In this document: one piece after another, positions 9,499 to 17,559 of the stretch
Position numbering within the stretch: the first letter of the stretch is position 1
Layout of the letters: each line of letters starts with the position of its first letter
NCBI GenBank assembly: GCA_026182355.1
Contig: JAPFBL010000939.1
Location: 1-64,000 of the forward strand
DNA: 64,000 nucleotides
From: Hermatobates lingyangjiaoensis
Lineage: Eukaryota > Arthropoda > Insecta > Hemiptera > Hermatobatidae
Direction: 5' to 3'
Position numbers and translations under genes: made by a program
Notes under the pieces: generated by a model
Database searches by the model: none
Seen by the model: the letters and a program-made list of their open reading frames with translations, nothing else
Told to the model about the DNA's origin: nothing

Positions 9499-10353
9499 TA
9501 TACTAATAAATAAAAAAAAAAAACAATGTGAAAAGTTGAACCAATGGGTTCTATTCTTTGTTCATGAGTATCAATGTTTTTGACTAATCTATTACAATAT
9601 ATGCCTGTTACGCAAAAGATGCGTAGTTGTATATTTAAAAATAAAGATGTTAAAAAAAATATAACAATATAACAATTATTGAAAGAAAATAAATTATTTT
9701 TTATAAAAAAAAAATGAATTGAAAGCATAAATAGTTCACAATTTAATCTCTATAAGGTATGTTATAATTGTTTAATTAAAATTTAATATAAAAAAAATAA
9801 TTGAGAATGTGTTATATGGTCACACAGAAAATGCTTTGTGTAGAAATAATTTATAATTCAACAGGTTTAGACTTTTATAGAGTTAGAAAATATTTTGTTT
9901 AGTATATTAAATTTTATTGTCTTTATTTATGTCCTTTCCAATGGAATAGTACTTCTATAGTTTAAATGTAATGTTAATAGTTTAATAAAGAAAAACATTG
10001 GGTTTAATCAATCTAAGAAATTAATTTTAACCAACGACTAACAAAATATAACAGAGCAATTAAAATATCTATTTACTGTTTTATTGTGATTATTTATATG
10101 GATTTATAATTTTATAATTTTATAATTATTCTTTTAATGAATCAGCAACTGAAATAAATAGAAAATTAGTTATTGTATATTTAAATTTGGTTTTTACTAT
10201 TCAAATGAATATATAAATTTAGAAATAATTAATAAAAGAAAATATCAAGTAATTATTAGTACATGAGATAGAATTGTTTATGAACAGTGTCACGTGTTCA
10301 TTGAGACTACAGTTTTTGTTAAAATCCAGATACTATTTTTTTATAACTCATTT
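9499..10353. other. AT-rich stretch, no gene seen
   Basis: No coding frame is recognised. GAACAGTGTCACGTGTTCAT at about 10280 and GACTACAG with TTGTTAAAATCCA at 10303-10328 match the centre of the F4 fold-back at 57.24-57.37 kb, so a small fragment of that element lies here. Confidence 0.45.
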
Positions 10354-10678
10354 GGGGGCCAGGCTAGCTCAGTGGTTACGTGATCACCTCTGAACTGATA
10401 GGACCGGGGTTCAATCCTCACCTGGTCCTCGATTTATTCACGCGGGAGGTGAATAAATCTGAGCACGTCGTCCCTAGGAGAAGGATGTTTAACCGTCGGT
10501 CCCGAGCCTGTACGATGTCAGGTACTCGGTTAAAGATCCCTAATCTAAATACATTTGAGTTAGGCAAAATTTAGGACTTCCACTGTAGAATCAATCTTCA
10601 TTGTGTGGTATCACAAAGGGCCAATGCTTGGCCTACGTGTGTTCCCTTGTGCCACTGCCACTAACCTACAGTTAGGTT
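10354..10678 (+). mobile_element. tRNA-derived SINE, full-length copy
   Basis: Starts GGGGGCCAGGCTAGCTCAGTGG (A-box-like TAGCTCAGTGG). The B-box-like GGGGTTCAATCC is at about 10407. It continues through the GAGGTGAATAAATCTGAGCA block, GTCGGTCCCGAGCCTG, GAGTTAGGCAAAATTTAGGA and TGTGTTCCCTTGTGCC, and ends in AACCTACAGTTAGG. It sets the boundaries for the other copies. Flanking duplication is not visible because an F2 fragment follows directly. Confidence 0.85.
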
Positions 10679-10786
10679 ATGAGAGTTCAACCAAAAATTA
10701 GAGACAATAAGTGTGTTTGTTCCTTTTTTCTGTGTCTGTGATTTACCGTGAACGTTTGTTGTCCTTTTAGATCGTTTTTCTGTTTT

Positions 10787-10790
<4 letters not shown>
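10679..10790 (+). mobile_element. F2-related fragment
   Basis: TTCAACCAAAAATTAGAGAC and AATAAGTGTGTTTG match the 3' part of F2 after its hammerhead core, followed by TTTTAGATCG as in F2. The CTGAAGA strand is missing and (TA)n follows. Confidence 0.55.
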
Positions 10791-10832
<42 letters not shown>

Positions 10833-10837
<5 letters not shown>

Positions 10838-10984
10838 TTTCACATAAACACGTGAAATAACAATCAATGATCAAACCACAATAAGAATAAGTTCCAGTTG
10901 GATTTTTGACTCTGACGAAGACCGTTGTTACGGTTGAAAGATCTTAGTCTTGTTTTCCCATTTCTTATTGTGGTTTGATCATTG
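10833..10984. mobile_element. F1 fold-back, short loop
   Basis: The left arm from AAGCTTTCACATAAACACG stops after CAATAAGAATAAG; the right arm is complete from CAGTTGGATTTTTGACTC to GTGGTTTGATCATTGATT. The asymmetry shows that the left copy is truncated. Confidence 0.85.
10908..10949 (+). ncRNA. Hammerhead ribozyme motif, F1
   Basis: Stem I GACT (10908-10911) with AGTC (10946-10949). CTGACGA (10912-10918), one extra A, stem II GACCG/CGGTT (10920-10924 and 10931-10935, one G-U pair), GAA (10936-10938), palindrome AGATCT (10939-10944), cleavage base T at 10945. Confidence 0.75.
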
Positions 10985-11019
10985 ATTATATATATATAAA
11001 TGAAATGACTAAAAAGTCC

Positions 11020-11155
11020 AAAGCAGACAGATAAATAACTGAAAAAAAAAACAGCACATAAAGAACAAAAACACTTACTGAATCAACATTTTGAACCTGT
11101 CGCCTTCCAGTTAGCGTTCTCGTTCTTTATGTGTGGGTTTTTTAGTTATATATAT
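11020..11155. repeat. Small fold-back with ACATAAAGAAC arms
   Basis: ATAACTGAAAAAAAAAACAG and CACATAAAGAAC on the left pair with GTTCTTTATGTGTG and TTTTTTAGTTAT on the right. No CTGANGA core is found. It lies between (TA)n tracts like the PLE-type fold-backs. Confidence 0.6.
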
Positions 11156-11183
11156 ATCGTTGTAATGTGTAATATATATTAAG

Positions 11184-11377
11184 TTAACTATTCGTATAAC
11201 TCATTTGTAATGTAATACTAAGTTTTTCTGTTTCAAATTTTATACTTCTGCCTATCAAAAAGGGTTTAAATAAAGAACGAAACATTGGCAATGAGAGTTT
11301 AATTTGAACCTGAAGAACTGACCGATTCCCGATAAACTTTAGTTTTGTTTCTATTCCACGGTCGGATACTTTTATCA

Positions 11378-11380
<3 letters not shown>
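11184..11380 (+). mobile_element. F4 element, single arm
   Basis: Runs from TAATACTAAGTTTTTCTGTT through CTGCCTATCAAAAAGGG, GAACGAAACATTGGCAATGA and TTTGAACCTGAAGAACTGAC to CACGGTCGGATACTTTTATC, then (TA)n. Stem II is mismatched in this copy. Confidence 0.75.
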
Positions 11381-11403
<23 letters not shown>

Positions 11404-11408
<5 letters not shown>

Positions 11409-11572
11409 GGTAACTCACCACAAATTAAAGAAGATAGTCGCTCTAAGGCCTTTCGCTTTCACGTCGTCAGAGAGCAAGTGAATACAAGTTGTATTCACTT
11501 GCTCTCTGACGACGTGAAAGCGAAAGGCCTTAGAGCGACTATCTTCTTTAATTTGTGGTGAGTTACCTGAAT
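11404..11572. mobile_element. F3 fold-back with near-perfect 84-bp arms
   Basis: Arms 11404-11487 and 11489-11572 are reverse complements around one G. They start ATTCAGGTAACTCACCAC and end GTGGTGAGTTACCTGAAT. The same 3' sequence follows PLE endonuclease frames at 17.2 and 55.2 kb, which shows F3 to be a PLE 3' end. Both borders are (TA)n. Confidence 0.9.
11501..11536 (+). ncRNA. Hammerhead ribozyme motif, F3
   Basis: Stem I GCTCT (11501-11505) with AGAGC (11532-11536). CTGACGA (11506-11512), extra C, a two-pair stem II (GT with GC, one wobble), GAA (11522-11524), palindrome AGGCCT (11525-11530), cleavage base T. The opposite arm holds the same motif on the minus strand. Confidence 0.75.
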
Positions 11573-11602
11573 ATTTATATCACGTGTTATTGTGACAATT
11601 TT

Positions 11603-11646
<44 letters not shown>

Positions 11647-12079
11647 TTATATTTATTTTCGTATATATATATAAACATTACATGAAGTAAATAAATAATA
11701 AGACACCTGTTGTAAAACATATTAAGTTACTTAAGAAAGTTGTAAATAAATCTTATGAATTCTCCATACTGATAAATCGAAGTAATTTAACGTTCAAATA
11801 AAGGAAGAGTAGTTAAGTTAAATATATAAAAAGTTAAATCTTCTGTAGGTATTTTCTTCTTGACAATTTAAACTATATTATTAAACAAATATGTCTTAAT
11901 ATAACTCAGTATTGGTTTGCAAAACGATTTCATTTCGAACTTCTGTATTCCTAATTTCCCCGAAGATTGCTTGATACTGAAATTTTGAAAAAAATGAGTG
12001 TTTCTATTTTTTTTTCTTTATTTAAAAATTTTGATGAAATATCGAATCGTTCATTACATATCGAATAAATAAAATAAAA
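11573..12079. other. AT-rich stretch with (TA)n, no gene seen
   Basis: (TA)n at about 11610-11640 and again near 11665; the rest is A/T-rich and not recognised. Confidence 0.4.
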
Positions 12080-12938
12080 ATCTAGATCTAACTGTCAAAC
12101 TGTAATTATTTAAATTTGAATTAGTAGAAATCGTAGGATTGTAAGTGTAACTATAAACATTTAAGTTTAACTGAGTAGAAACCATAGTATTGTGAGTCAA
12201 ACTGTAAGTATTTAAATTTGAATTAGTAGAAATCGTAGGATTGTAAGTGTAACTATAAACATTTAAGTTTAACTTAGTAGAAACCATAGCATTGTGAGTC
12301 AAACTGTAATTATTTAAATTTGAAATAGTAGAAATCGTAGGATTGTAAGTGTAACTATAATCATTTAGGTTTAAATTAGGAGAAACCATAGCATTGTGAG
12401 TCAAACTGTAATTATTTAAATTTGAATTAGTAGAAATCGTAGGATTGTAAGTGTAACTATAATCATTTAGGTTTAAATTAGTAGAAACCATAGCATTGTG
12501 AGTCAAACTGTAAGTATTTATATTTGAATTAGTAGAAATCGTAGGATTGTAAGTGTAACTATAAACATTTAAGTTTAACTGACTAGAAACCATAGTATTG
12601 TGAGTCAAACTGTAAGTATTTAAATTTGAATTAGTAGAAATCGTAGGATTGTAAGTGTAACTATAAACATTTAAGTTTAACTTAGTAGAAACCATAGCAT
12701 TGTGAGTCAAACTGTAATTATTTAAATTTGAAATAGTAGAAATCGTAGGATTGTAAGTGTAACTATAATTATTTAGGTTTAAATTAGTAGAAACCATAGC
12801 ATTGTGAGTCAAACTGTAATTATTTAAATTTGAATTAGTAGAAATCGTAGGATTGTAAGTGTAACTATAATCATTTAAGTTAACTTAGTTGAAACCATAG
12901 CATTGTGAGTCAAACTGTAATTATTTAAATTTGAATTA
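12080..12938. repeat. 51-bp satellite, alternating types forming 102-bp units and a 408-bp higher-order repeat
   Basis: Two 51-bp variants alternate (GATTGTAAGTGTAACTAT type and CATTGTGAGTCAAACTGT type), giving a 102-bp unit. Marker variants (the TAATTATTTAAATTTGAAATAG unit, then TTAACTTAG, then TTAACTGA) recur in the same order four units apart, giving a 408-bp repeat. The minus strand is open for 252 codons as a 17-residue repeat rich in N, S, T and Y. Variants change amino acids freely (N, D or V at one site), so I read this as satellite, not a gene. Confidence 0.9.
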
Positions 12939-13091
12939 AAATCATTAGTTGTGCAATCCGTAATTGTGTGGTATTTACTCATTCTGAGATAAAATAGATA
13001 AACCAACAAAACGTTCGAAATGTTCGAAACGCGTTGAATAAAAAAATTCATTTGTGTGGAGACTTTTGTTGGTTTATCCATTTTATCTCAG
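12939..13091. mobile_element. F7 insertion inside the satellite, with 12-bp TSD
   Basis: AAATTTGAATTA at 12927-12938 is repeated at 13092-13103, after which the array resumes in phase. The insert starts AAATCATTAGTTGTGCAATC and ends TTTATCCATTTTATCTCAG, the ends of the long F7 element at 6567-7005. Its arms are shortened: only GTTCGAAATGTTCGAAACGC and ACGCGT remain of the hammerhead; the CTGATGA strand is lost. Confidence 0.85.
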
Positions 13092-13800
13092 AAATTTGAA
13101 TTAGTAGAAATCGTAGGATTGTAAGTGTAACTGTAATCATTTGTTTAAATTAGTAGAAATCGTAAAATTGTGAGTCAAACTGTAATTATTTAAGTTTGAA
13201 TTAGTAGAAATCATAGGATTGTGAGTCAAACTGTAATTATTTAAGTTTGAATTAGTAGAAATCATACGATTGTGAGTTAAACTGTAATTATTTAAGTTTG
13301 AATTAGTAGAAATCATAGGATTGTGAGTTAAACTGTAATTATTTAAGTTTGAATTAGTAGAAATCATAGGATTGTGAGTCAAACTGTAATTATTTAAGTT
13401 TGAATTAGTAGAAATCATAGGATTGTGAGTCAAACTGTAATTATTTAAGTTTGAATTAGTAGAAATCATAGAACTGTAAGTCAAACTGTAATTATTTAAG
13501 TTTGAATTAGTAGAAATCATAGGATTGTGAGTTAAACTGTAATTATTTAAGTTTGAATTAGTAGAAATCATAGGATTGTGAGTCAAACTCTAATTATTTA
13601 AGTTTGAATTAGTAGAAATCGTAGAATTGTGAGTCAAACTGTAATTATTTAAAGTTTGAATTAGTAGAAATCATAGAACTGTAAGTCAAACTGTAATTAT
13701 TTAAGTTTGAATTAGTAGAAATCATAGAACTGTAAGTCTAACTGTAGTTATTAAAGTCAGAATTAGTAATATCATACAATTGTTAGCTGAACTGTACTTG
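13092..13800. repeat. 51-bp satellite, homogeneous part
   Basis: About 13 units of AAACTGTAATTATTTAAGTT then TGAATTAGTAGAAATCATAG then GATTGTGAGTC, without the two-type alternation seen before 12938. Units near 13660-13800 are diverged at the array edge. The minus strand is open as a 17-residue repeat for the same reason as above. Confidence 0.9.
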
Positions 13801-14499
13801 TTAAAAAAGTCAAAAGTTTTGTTACATACGAGTGAAATGTCAAGAAACTAGTGTGGTTGTATTTATTTTTTTTTTTTTTTGAAAGGGCACAAGGGCTAGT
13901 AAAGGGTCGGAATGAATGGATGAAGGGTTTGTAAGGGTTCCATTCATGCTGTTTGGAAGGGCGGGGCAGAAGGAACAGGAAGTTATTCAGAGTTAGAGGC
14001 CAGTTAGAACATCCTTCTGTTTGTTAAAACGGGTGCTGTGATGTATTTTTTCTTTTTGTTTTTTTTTTTTTAGCCCGCTGAAAAGAAAACAGTGTTTCCT
14101 TGTATAAAAGGCACTGTGGAACGGCAAATCCAGTTTATTTCACGGATATTATATAATTCATTACTGTACTGAATTTTAAAATCAATAAGACGAAATTATT
14201 GAGAAAAAATTTCTGAAGTGCCAGCACTGTGGAACTGTGGAGCAGAACTGATGTTTTTGACTGCAATTAAGAAACATTCATGATTTATCTAATTAAGCAC
14301 TGCGAATGGTTATACAGTACTTGCTTGTGTGGATAATTCAGAGACTGTTTGCCAAGTGCTGGAGGATTGTCAGTTTTTTTGTGACTCTCAAGTTAGAGGC
14401 TATACTCTCAAGCAGAAAGGTGCATAGGTGAGGGTCATGTACAGGCATATCCTTCAGGACCCCAACCTACGTCAGTTCCTGCAGTACCTGAATAAAATT
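13801..14499. other. Moderately GC-richer stretch, no gene seen
   Basis: Poly(T) tracts near 13866 and 14062. The segments with GGAAGGGCGGGGCAGAAGG and CAAGTGCTGGAGGATTG are not recognised and frames are short. Confidence 0.4.
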
Positions 14500-15560
14500 A
14501 CTTGAAAGAAAAGAATTCCTGGGGTCATCAAGTGATCGAAATTTAGGTTACCCTCCAAAAAATATGTGTTATGAGCGTCTTTTCCTTTGTTTCTATCTAG
14601 TTATAGATTCCCTATCAAGAATGGGATTACCTGGAAGAAGATCATTAAGTGATCAGAATGTAGAGTACCCTCCAAGAATAGTAGTCATGAACGTCTTTTT
14701 CCTTGTCAACATCTAGTTATAGATTCCCTATCAAGAATGAAATTACCTGGAAGAAGATCATTAAGTGATCAGAATGTAGAGTACCCTCCAAGAATAGTAG
14801 TCATGAACGTCTTTTTCCTTGTCAACATCTAGTTATAGATTCCCTATCAAGAATGAAATTACCTGAAAGAAGATCATTAAGTGATCAGAATGTAGAGTAC
14901 CCTCCAAGAATAGTAGTCATGAACGTCTTTTTCCTTGTCAACATCTAGTTATAGATTCCCTATCAAGAATGAAATTATCTGGAAGAAGATCATTAAGTGA
15001 TCAGAATGTAGAGTACCTTCCAAGAATATTAGTCATGAACGTCTCTTTTTTTTGTCAACATCTAGTTATAGATTCCCTATCAAGAATGAAATTACCTGGA
15101 AGAAGATCATTAAGTGATCAGAATGTAGAGTACCCTCCAAGAATAGTAGTCATGAACGTCTTTTTCCTTGTCAACATCTAGTTATAGATTCCCTATAGAG
15201 AATGAAATTACCTGGAAGAAGATCATTAAGTGATCAGAATGTAGAGTACCCTCCAAGAATAGTAGTCATGAACGTCTTTTTCATTGTCAACATCTAGTTA
15301 TAGATTCCCTATCAAGAATGAAATTATCTGGAAGAAGAGAATTCCTGATCATTAAGTGATCAGAATTTAGTGTACCCTCCAAGAATATTATTCATGAACG
15401 TCTCTTTTTTTTGTCAACATCTAGTTATAGATTTTCTATCAAGAATGAGATTACCTGAAAGAAGAGAATTCCCGATCATTAATGATCAGAATTTAGAGTA
15501 CCATCCAAGAATAGTAGTCATGAACGTCTTTTTCTTTGTCAACATCTAGTTATACGTCTT
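14500..15560. repeat. 116-bp satellite, about 9 copies
   Basis: AGTTATAGATTCCCTAT recurs at about 14599, 14715, 14831, 14947, 15064, 15180 and 15296 (116-117 bp apart), then at 15423 and 15548 (125-127 bp). The longer units carry an extra GAGAATTCC(T/C) before GATCATT. The first unit (about 14505) has the same GAATTCCTGG, so long and short forms lie at the two edges with short ones in the centre. Confidence 0.9.
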
Positions 15561-15894
15561 ATAGTTTAAAAGGCAGTAGAAGTCGTCATAACTAGTTTTA
15601 GGCTAAACTGTACTCTTTCTTGACCACAAGCGCGTGATATCGGTCATACATGCCCGCCTCCACGAGGTCCACCTCCGGGCATAGTGCAAGTTACCAATGG
15701 GAAAGCTGTAATATTGTCTTGTTGAAATTCAGTAGTTTGTCTAAAGGACTCCACGTTAAAAATCATTCGTGTGCTCTGTTTTCTTCCACGGCATGTCCAT
15801 GGAACCAGACCCAGGTAACATGATAATAAATCAAAAGAGATTATACAGAACTAAATTACCAATTATAAACAGCTAATATATCAGTACATGTATA
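15561..15894. other. Unique-looking stretch with an X-like fragment
   Basis: CCCGCCTCCACGAGGTCCAC at 15651 resembles CCCGCCTCCGCGTGGTCCAC at 6350, the left flank of element X. The rest is not recognised. Confidence 0.4.
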
Positions 15895-16010
15895 TTATTA
15901 CTACCACTGAGGTTAGTATGATTTATATTAGAAATATGGAAAATCGTCATACCTCGTAACGTGTTCATACATGGTTGTTGGCAACGACTCCAAGAACCAA
16001 GATGGTTTTC
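15895..16010 (+). mobile_element. F8 fragment
   Basis: ACCACTGAGGTTAGTATGAT then TTATATTAGAAATATGG and CATACCTCGTAA match F8, then the sequence diverges where the hammerhead-like part would be. Confidence 0.6.
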
Positions 16011-16499
16011 TATATTTCCAATATAAATAATATATAAGTTATATTAAAACTAAGAAAATAGCATAAGTACAGTAAAACTGCATCACCCATATTAACTAAT
16101 CAACAATTTATATAATAGCATATTTCATTAAAAAATAATAATATTATAATTAACAAAACTTATATTCAATTCCAGGGAAACAAATTAGGTTTTATACCGA
16201 AATTAAACAATAGTGGATATTAATATTGTATTATATCTAAAAAGTGAAATATTCCTATCTAAGCAATTTGAAACTTAAAATAACAGTAATATATCAAAAG
16301 AAAGTTAATCGATTTATCGATAAATTTAATATAATCAGTAAAAAGTGCCTATAGGAATAAAATGATGCGGTATCATAATTAATAATGAATCGATATAATT
16401 CATAACTAATCGATAAACGAGCCCTTATAGTGATTAAAAGTTTATATTATAAACGACTGTTAAAGGTGGTTATCTAACCATTTAATTATCTTTTCTCAT
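16011..16499. other. AT-rich stretch, no gene seen
   Basis: No frame, hairpin family or repeat is recognised. Confidence 0.4.
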
Positions 16500-16681
16500 G
16501 ATGACGGCTAAAAACAAAGAAACATAGACAAATAAAACGAACACATTTACAGTCTCTAATTTTCGGTTTGAACCGTCTTCAGGAGAGATAAGAGAGGGAA
16601 ACCAAGAGCACTGGTTCAGAGACGGTTGGAGGTTCGTCTCCAACCGTCTCTTATCTCTCCTGAAGACGGTTCAAACCAAAA
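16500..16681. mobile_element. F2 fold-back, first part
   Basis: The left arm starts at AAACAAAGAAACATAGAC and has an intact minus-strand HHR. The arms meet near GGTTCGTCTCC. The right arm stops at TTCAAACCAAAA, where element X is inserted, and resumes at 16802. Confidence 0.8.
16553..16586 (-). ncRNA. Hammerhead ribozyme motif, F2
   Basis: On the minus strand: stem I TCTC (16583-16586) with GAGA (16553-16556); CTGAAGA (16576-16582); extra C; stem II GGTT/AACC (four pairs, two-base loop); GAA; palindrome AATT (16558-16561); cleavage base A at 16557. An identical intact motif is at 54380-54413. Confidence 0.75.
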
Positions 16682-16801
16682 CCCTGGGCGTCGCCATGTG
16701 AACATGGGACGGCTAAAGGGCAAATCGTAAAAAGACAACCTGACTTGATTTAAAAACGATATGGCCTGATATATGGCTTGGTGCGTTTAGAGGTCAACAC
16801 A
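16682..16801 (+). mobile_element. Element X insertion with 14-bp TSD
   Basis: GGTTCAAACCAAAA at 16668-16681 is repeated as GGTTCGAACCAAAA at 16802-16815 (one change). The 120-bp insert between them matches 6366-6486. It has no poly(A), no inverted ends and no tRNA boxes that I can see, so the class is unknown. Confidence 0.75.
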
Positions 16802-16920
16802 GGTTCGAACCAAAAATTAGAGACAAAATAAAATAAATAACTTTATTAGAGACAAAATAAAGAAGTGTGTTCTTTTGATTTGTCTATGTTTCTTTGTCTA
16901 TATTGAACTATATATATATA
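16802..16920 (+). mobile_element. F2 right arm continued
   Basis: AAAAATTAGAGAC then a 23-bp direct duplication involving AGAGACAAAATAAA, then AAGTGTGTTCTTTTGATT and ATTGAACTATAT, the usual F2 end at (TA)n. Confidence 0.7.
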
Positions 16921-16924
16921 TAAA

Positions 16925-17055
16925 GGCAGTCGTTATCAGCCTTTGGAGCGATTCACTTCATTTCCTGAAGACGAGGACATCGAAATATAGTAGTGAGTTC
17001 AGTGGTTTCCTTTCTATGTGTTCTTTTTTAAATTCTAGTTTATATATATATATAT
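16925..17055 (+). mobile_element. F5-like fragment with hammerhead
   Basis: TTTCCTGAAGACGAGGACAT then CGAAATATAGTAGTGAG: CTGAAGA, extra C, two-pair stem II (GA/TC), GAA, palindrome ATAT, cleavage base A. Stem I pairs poorly. It matches 3853-3970 in inverse orientation. Confidence 0.6.
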
Positions 17056-17077
17056 AAAATTGTCACAATAACACGTG

Positions 17078-17345
17078 ATATAAATATTCAGGTGACTCAC
17101 CACAAAGTCCAGGCCTTTTGAAATTAGATGAATTTCTAATTGAAGGAATTATCAAACAAATCAAGACTATTTCAACAGTTATAGGGAAAAATACTGTCAA
17201 TGATGCCAATCTTACTCCTTCTTTAAATCAAAATTCATAACCTGCTTACAACTTGTATTCACTTGCTCTCTGACGACGTGAAAACGAAAGGCCTTAGAGC
17301 GACTATCTTCTTTAATTTGTGGTGAGTCACCTGAATATATATATA
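17078..17345 (+). pseudogene. PLE endonuclease C-terminus plus F3 3' end
   Basis: A short inverted F3 piece (17078-17105) precedes a frame from about 17115 reading LLKLDEFLIEG-like sequence (FEIRxISN if the frame is shifted), then QIKTISTVIGKNTVNDANL and ends LNQNS at TAA 17238-17240. It matches the last 40 residues of the frame at 54845-55232. The F3 3' UTR with its hammerhead follows to (TA)n. The catalytic part of the endonuclease is missing. This and the 55-kb copy prove that F3 is a PLE 3' end. Confidence 0.75.
17265..17300 (+). ncRNA. Hammerhead ribozyme motif, F3
   Basis: Stem I GCTCT (17265-17269) with AGAGC (17296-17300). CTGACGA (17270-17276), extra C, stem II GT/AC, GAA (17286-17288), AGGCCT (17289-17294), cleavage base T. 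Here stem II is two true pairs, where the copy at 11.5 kb has a wobble. Confidence 0.75.
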
Positions 17346-17371
17346 TATACAATATTATATTATACATTATG

Positions 17372-17545
17372 TGGAATATAAAATATCGACCATTAATTAA
17401 AAATAAAAGATATATTTATCACGAATTGGTCAGTTATTCAGGTTCAAATTAAACTCTCATTGTCAACATTTTAGTTTTTATCTAAAACCTTTTTCATATA
17501 TAGAAGTATACATTTTGAAACAGAAAAAATAACCATTACATTAGG
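17372..17545 (-). mobile_element. F4 element, single arm
   Basis: The minus strand reads TATGAAAAAGGTTTTAG, ATGTTGACAATGAGAG, TTTGAACC. Stem I and the GAA are eroded in this copy. Confidence 0.65.
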
Positions 17546-17559
17546 GTTTTTTTCGTATC

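Noticed and set aside
9031..9530. Target duplication around the first Jockey copy (AACAAT on both sides)
   Set aside because: Six bases in A/T-rich DNA is not above chance.
10354..10440. A functional tRNA gene at the SINE head
   Set aside because: A and B boxes are present, but no full cloverleaf is seen, and the sequence is the head of a dispersed 320-bp family.
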